23,050 nucleotides of DNA from Acanthaster planci (Eukaryota; Echinodermata; Asteroidea; Valvatida; Acanthasteridae). Positions 18,556 to 23,050 of the stretch are shown here, piece by piece (the stretch's first letter is position 1; each line of letters opens with the position of its first letter). The translations under genes were made by a program, and so were the position numbers. Location: assembly GCF_001949145.1 (NCBI RefSeq), contig NW_019091728.1, forward strand, positions 98,965 to 122,014. The letters are read 5' to 3'. Below the pieces are notes generated by a model that was given only the letters and a program-made list of their open reading frames with translations, did no database searches and was not told where the DNA came from.

Positions 18556-19335
18556 TTCATCTTTTAAAAATGCAAGTGTAGCTTATTCTTAAAGACATTA
18601 CCCAACCTGAATACAAAATTGTATTAATCGAAAAAGGCTGAATTCATTGATTAATTTCCGACATTGAATATGTAGGTTTAAATCAAAGGCGCACAGTATA
18701 AAATTATACTCTTATACATGTAATTCCGGAGGAAGTCATCATGTTTTATGTCTGTTCTATGGTTTTAACCAAGTTGTTTTCAGGGCGTTAGCTCCGTCGA
18801 TTATCTTCCGCAGTCCCCCCAAATCAAATTGTTTTGCAAGCCAATTCAGGTCTACTTTTTGGGTGGATCCTTGTCTATTTTGGTGCTTCAAAGCCTCATC
18901 TATACTTTCATAACAAGGGTACAAGTGGACAACGATTCGTACATGGTCAGAGTCGTAGGTGTTGCTTTCCTTTGCAGATGACTAAAGACATGAAGGCCAA
19001 ATTTATTTTGAAAGAACAGGAACCGAAACGGACTAACAAATTGCCTTTCTTCCACTGAGAAAAAAGCTCCTTTACAAGGGTGCCATGCCCCCCCCCGATT
19101 CCATCTGCCCTTTGAAGATGTCGATGAAACATTCGCTCTGTTTACGAAATAGGTCATAATTAGGATAAATAACTTTGTCTTGTTTATCCTGTCTTATGAA
19201 ACTAATATTAACCCATTCTCGCAGGAGCGGATTCGTAAAGCTTCAACTCTCTTGAAAGCCTGGTGACAGATTGAACGCCATTTCCCACGATCAGCTGCCA
19301 AGGACATGGTTGGCATAAGGGATACTGTAGAGTTT
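18556..19335. other. Gene-free stretch
   Basis: It holds only short ORFs with no recognisable domain, and a C run at about 19087-19096. Confidence 0.45.
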
Positions 19336-19640
19336 GGTGTTTTATAGCCGCTAAAATTGCGCCGTGCCTTCGCGTCGTGCCGTGCCTCCTTTCTCATTAC
19401 TTTTAACTGTGTTTAATGCATCACGTCTTGCTGTCGTGATGTCGCGTCGTGGCGTAGTTGCGTCGTGTCCTGCTGTCTTGCCCTCGCGTCGTATTGTCGC
19501 GTCGTACTGTTTCGTTGTGCCGTTGACCCGTTGCGTCGTGTCGTCGACCTTTTGCGTCGTTGCCTTCAACCGTCGCGTTGTATTGTCGCATTGTGCCGTT
19601 GCCCCTGTGCGTCGTGCCGTTGCCTCATGCTTTCGCCGTG
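19336..19640. repeat. GTCG-rich minisatellite block I (plus orientation)
   Basis: It begins with GGTGTTTTATAGCCGC and continues as many degenerate copies of CGTCGTGCCGTCGCGTCGTG-like sequence, broken by a spacer (TTACTTTTAACTGTGTTTAA). The opening is the reverse complement, with a few changes, of 20228-20254. Confidence 0.75.
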
Positions 19641-19916
19641 AAAGCCCCTAATTGTGGGCCTATTTTGGATAGAGGCTGGCTGCTTCATTTTAGAATTGAG
19701 CGCATCGTTTTACCACTATTTAGGGGGTATCTTCGGGGAAAGGCGAATAAAGAAATTCACATGGCTAACCCCTCATAAAATTGATACGAAAAGTGATCTT
19801 CTGGCCATTTGAATTTCCAGTGAAAAAAGGAAGGACAACCTCTTCCCAAGAATCAACAGGAGGCGCTATTTTAGTCTGATTTAGCACTGTTTTCTATGGG
19901 CGCGTATTAGGTGTAG

Positions 19917-20673
19917 TGCAACCCTATGCACGCACTATTATTTTTTGCAGGACTTGTGACATACGCCCTTTATTGGCCTAATAGTAATCATCAACAATTT
20001 TTCAAATAGTGATGCACGACGGCACGATACGCGACGGCATCAAGATACAACACGATGTGACAGCACGACGTGACGCCACGACGGCATGATGCGACGCAGA
20101 ACGGCACGACACAACGCATTAAACACAGCATAAAAGTAAGGAGATAGGTTCGAGACGACGCCACGACGTGACTCCTCGACGCGACGGAGCCGTCATAGCC
20201 TCGCGTCGGAGCGACGGGACGACGCAACGCACATTTGGCGGCTATAGAAACACCTGATATTACGTTGTGCTGTCGTGGCGTCGCGTCGTATCGTATGGTG
20301 CTCTTTAGCCTAAATTGCGTCGCATCGTGCCATCGCTACGACGCAACGCTATGACAGCCTCGTCGCGTTGTCCCATCACGTCGTGGCGTCGCCTCTTTTT
20401 TCATCACTTTTATGTTGTGTTTGATACATTGTATCGTGCCGTCGCGTCGTGCCGTCGCGTGGTGTTGTTTCTAGATGCCATTGCATTGTACCAGCGCATC
20501 TTGCTGACGTATCGTATCGTGCCGTCTGGCTGTTGCGTCTTGTTGTCCATCGCATCGTGCTGTCGTGCCTTACTCTTTCTAAAGGGGCTAGTGATTATCA
20601 AGGCCAATAGAGGGCGTATGTCACAGTTCCTGGAAAAAAAAGATGTGTGTGCAAACGGTGCATTAGGGTGCAC
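19917..20673. repeat. Large imperfect palindrome of GTCG-rich blocks II and III
   Basis: Block II (about 20010-20235) carries the minisatellite as CGACGGCACGAC. Block III (about 20268-20575) carries it as GTCGTGCCGTCG. They are separated by a short spacer around CTATAGAAACACCTGATATT. Each contains the TTTTATG(C/T)TGTGTTTAATGC-like spacer in matching orientation. The flanks also pair: 19917-19992 (GACATACGCCCTTTATTGGCC) is the inverted match of 20590-20673 (GGCCAATAGAGGGCGTATGTC). The whole could fold into a long hairpin with arms of about 350-400 bases. Confidence 0.7.
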
Positions 20674-21224
20674 GGAATCAGTTCAAGCTCCATTGAATAT
20701 ACATGTAGTGTAAAATCAACAAAATCCCTCAGGCCGCTCGAACAAAAACAATGCGTTGTTTGGTCCTGCGGATTTCATTTGATTTTCAATTTTAGTGGGT
20801 TAGATAATGAATATTTAATCATCCCCAAAAACAAACTCACCCCCCCCCAAAATGTGAATGTTCCTAAGTCTTCTCAACCGCCATTTTTCAAATGACACTC
20901 CACACCTTTCTCGGGCTCTTCTGACAAATCGTCAGTCACATTTTTTCTACTTTGCCCGCAGACGCGTGACCCTGAATTTACAGAGATGATCCTGCGCCCT
21001 ACTTACACAATCCCACAATTTCCTGACCAAAACAGACCCCTCTTTTTGAAAGAATCTGTAGGGGTACTTTTGAAGCGCCTCGGCCTCGCGGAGAATTTTC
21101 CTTGAGTTGGGACACTGCACCCATAACGCCTACAAGATGTGGTCATATTGTGATGGTATCTATAAGTAAGGTATTGGAACTGAGCTCCGTCTCTAACGGT
21201 GCCCCCAACGTCCACTAGCGTGAG
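20674..21224. other. Spacer between the two GTCG palindromes
   Basis: This is ordinary AT-rich sequence with a C run at about 20841-20849. No gene was seen. Confidence 0.45.
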
Positions 21225-21550
21225 GCGACGGCGAGAGCACGATGCAACTGGTCGACGGCACGACACCAAGGCAGTACGACGCGACGGCAAGACAGCACGA
21301 TGCGACGTCACTACACGACACAACTTTGTCGTCTATAGAACACTATACCGTCGTGCCGTCGCGTCGTGTAGTTGCGTCGCCTTGAAAGAGGCTAAAGAGA
21401 GAGACAGAAATGTGTGTCGTAAATAGTACACCATAGTATCGCCGTGTCATACTGTCTTGTCGTGCAGTCGCGTCGTGCCGTCTACCCGTTGCGTCGTGGC
21501 TTTGCCACCGTTGCATCGTGCCATAGCGTCATGCTGTTGCTGTCTCCTCA
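21225..21550. repeat. GTCG-rich blocks IV-VI, second smaller palindrome
   Basis: Block IV (about 21225-21325) is in CGACGGCACGAC orientation. It meets a TCTATAGAACACTATACCG spacer, then block V (about 21346-21385) in the opposite orientation, and block VI at about 21440-21545. The spacer resembles the centre of the 19917-20673 palindrome, so both are probably copies of one repeat family. Confidence 0.65.
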
Positions 21551-22329
21551 TTACTGGTAGGGAATAGGGGGCGCCCTTAGAGACAGAGTTAAGTTCAATA
21601 CCAAATGATACCATTTTCATGATCAAAACTTGTAGGCCTATGGGTACATTCCACCAAATCGTTAGATTTCTGTGCGCGAGCTCATTAATATTTTGTGATC
21701 CCACGGGATTTTTATAATAAGACATGTCATAATCAGGAGGGATCAAAGAGATTGTTTCTCAGATCCCAAATTTGGGACTGGTAGTTTCCATTTCGGCGTA
21801 TTCTTTCACAAAATGCAACATAAAATTGTTAATTGTGCGTGCTCAGAACAAGTGCACCCCGTGCACATGTGTACAGATCTTGGAGCTCATGTGGTGACTT
21901 CCCATCAAAAGACCTTTGTTGCATGTAAAAACACACACCGTCTCTATCTTCTTCCCACTTGGATCGAATTGGGACCGATGGCTTGGTCACTTTACTGTAC
22001 CTCATAAATATTCATCAGGCAGTCACGGCATTACACGTCCATTCCAGGAATTCAACTTACTTTTCCCCACGCCTTTGTGATCGTCTGGGTGTGTGACGTG
22101 CCAAAACTAGGGAGGAATATCACACATTCTGGTCACAGAATATAGAGTTGTCGTAGTACAGCACGCGCTTACATTGTTATCAACGAAGCATTACCTTTTT
22201 GTACATACCGTAGAAATCAGTGGTGAGGACAGTTACAGTGTGTGCCAGTCTATGTATATTTGCTGCAACGCTGTTACACGTTGTAGTAGGGATTGGAGAG
22301 TTCTGGAGCGCACACGCCTTTTTGCCCCG
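21551..22329. other. Gene-free stretch
   Basis: It has short ORFs only and no recognisable domains or repeats, apart from a GGGGGCGCCC next to the last GTCG block. Confidence 0.4.
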
Positions 22330-22470
22330 TTTTTGCCCAAAACTCCTGGGTACTACATCGACTAAAAAAATCGCGGAAATAGTTTTGACGAGAAAAAATG
22401 GGAAAAACCATAAATGACTCGAAATCCCGGGTTTTGCCCCAAAAACCCCCTGGGTACCACATCGACAAAA
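22330..22470. repeat. Local 40-bp duplication, about 101 bp apart
   Basis: A segment containing TTTTGCCCAAAACTCCTGGG and TACTACATCGAC (22330-22370) recurs at 22431-22470 as GTTTTGCCCCAAAAACCCCC followed by TGGGTACCACATCGAC. Confidence 0.65.
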
Positions 22471-22582
22471 AGGACATTTTAAAAAAATATAGACATTCTA
22501 GGGGATAAATCTATTTTACGCGGCTCCCCTTTGCTGGTGTGTTGGGTGACCTTTGGCCTACATCCGATCTACTTGCTGGGAA

Positions 22583-22630
22583 TTATTTTGGTGATTTAGT
22601 AGAATAACTTACAGTGTATTGAACCGCCAT
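22583..22630 (-). CDS. Micro-ORF, 15 residues, or short exon with a strong donor
   Basis: ATGGCG, preceded by CCTATAA, opens a 15-residue frame ending in TAA. Inside it, ACACT followed by GTAAGT is a textbook splice donor, so this could instead be a tiny first exon. Neither option can be proved here. Confidence 0.12.
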   Translation of the reverse strand: MAVQYTVSYSTKSPK

Positions 22631-22651
22631 TTATAGGTAACTTTTTGCTTT

Positions 22652-22717
22652 TTATTTAAGCGGTAATGTTGGTTCTATAATAGTTCCGTCTTTAATTACT
22701 ATTTTTAGAGTTTTCAT
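22652..22717 (-). CDS. Micro-ORF, 21 residues, unrecognised
   Basis: This short frame begins just past the hairpin (MKTLKIVIKDGTI...). It alternates hydrophobic and charged residues as in a beta-strand start, and ends in TAA. It is 57 bases after the 47-codon frame and 21 bases before the next one. It may be the truncated start of a longer protein. Confidence 0.15.
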   Translation of the reverse strand: MKTLKIVIKDGTIIEPTLPLK

Positions 22718-22728
22718 GTTTAATTTTG

Positions 22729-22757
22729 CAAAGATCGCGTGTATTGTGCGATCTTTG
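22729..22757. terminator. Perfect hairpin followed by a T-rich run (terminator-like)
   Basis: CAAAGATCGC and GCGATCTTTG are exact reverse complements around a nine-base loop. On the plus strand a T-rich tract (TTTTTTATTTTTG) follows, giving the look of a factor-independent terminator. On the minus strand the hairpin lies between two micro-ORFs and has no T run after it. The function is unknown; in a eukaryotic genome it need not be a terminator. Confidence 0.35.
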
Positions 22758-22774
22758 TTTTTTATTTTTGAATG

Positions 22775-22918
22775 TTAAACCCATTCGTAAATTAAAGAAT
22801 CTCTTAGTTCTTTAGATTTAATCGCGTGAAAATCATTAAAAGGATCTGGATCTAAAGCATTTTGAGCTTTAATGTAATCTTCTCTTTTAAAACCCTTTAT
22901 CAACATTTTTAAATACAT
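22775..22918 (-). CDS. Micro-ORF, 47 residues, unrecognised, in an AT-rich compact cluster
   Basis: This is an ATG-to-TAA frame with a balanced, protein-like composition: a basic start (LKMLIKGFKRED), an acidic-aromatic middle (NALDPDPFNDF) and a charged end (KSKELRDSLIYEWV). An AT-rich TTTTAAATAAATA stretch precedes the ATG. The hairpin at 22729-22757 follows the stop. No family is recognised. It could be a gene of a virus-like or other AT-rich element entering from the right edge, or an open frame by chance. Confidence 0.25.
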   Translation of the reverse strand: MYLKMLIKGFKREDYIKAQNALDPDPFNDFHAIKSKELRDSLIYEWV

Positions 22919-23050
22919 TATTTATTTAAAATGAAAATCGTTATTTTTGCTTCACTGACCTTGAACTTTTGACTAGCACCGATCACACTAGCAATAACTT
23001 CTCGACTTGCCCGTTATAAAAAAAAACGGAATAAATAAACAAGCAATAAT

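Noticed and set aside
19351-19569. Thr/Arg/Asp-repeat ORF on the minus strand and similar frames in the GTCG blocks
   Set aside because: The repeated TTRRD-type peptide is a by-product of the minisatellite; frames are open because the unit lacks stops, and block orientation varies.

Overview
The window looks like intergenic and intronic DNA of an animal nuclear genome. It is AT-rich, its only convincing host gene is split by GT-AG introns, and most of the rest is decayed transposons and simple repeats. An invertebrate, perhaps a marine one, fits the gypsy-type LTR element, the short GGGGCGTAG-ended DNA element and the SLC16 family expansion. The sequence alone does not fix the species.

Host gene (minus strand). 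An SLC16/monocarboxylate-transporter-like gene has exon 1 at 16162-16399, exon 2 at 8224-8367 and exon 3 at 7082-7885. The exons join in frame through phase-1 junctions and cover about ten of the twelve membrane segments of the family. The last segments (TM11-12 and the tail) were not found. A second copy of exon 1, about 94% identical, lies on the same strand at 2143-2395. It is either the first exon of a tandem paralogue running off the left edge or an orphan duplicate.

Intron 1 (8368-16161) holds a degenerate Ty3/gypsy-type LTR retrotransposon at 8707-13762, in the same orientation as the gene. It has two roughly 300-bp LTRs, a polypurine tract, a long leader ORF, a gag remnant, an integrase remnant with stops and frameshifts, and a GC-rich third coding-like region with a decayed zinc finger. 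Protease, reverse transcriptase and RNase H are gone.

Right of exon 1: a diverged tandem duplication of about 0.5 kb (17287-17805 and 18056-18555), then a CpG-rich complex of GTCGTGCC-like minisatellite blocks in alternating orientation (19336-21550) that builds large imperfect palindromes. At the right edge (22583-22918) three closely packed minus-strand micro-ORFs and a perfect hairpin look unlike the rest of the window and may be the end of another element.

Left of exon 3: a 236-bp MITE-like element with a 6-bp target duplication (6343-6578), a 50-bp minisatellite (4867-5028), a cluster of GAGTAC motifs (about 670-830) and a trinucleotide microsatellite (about 1081-1132). No tRNA, rRNA or CRISPR array was seen.
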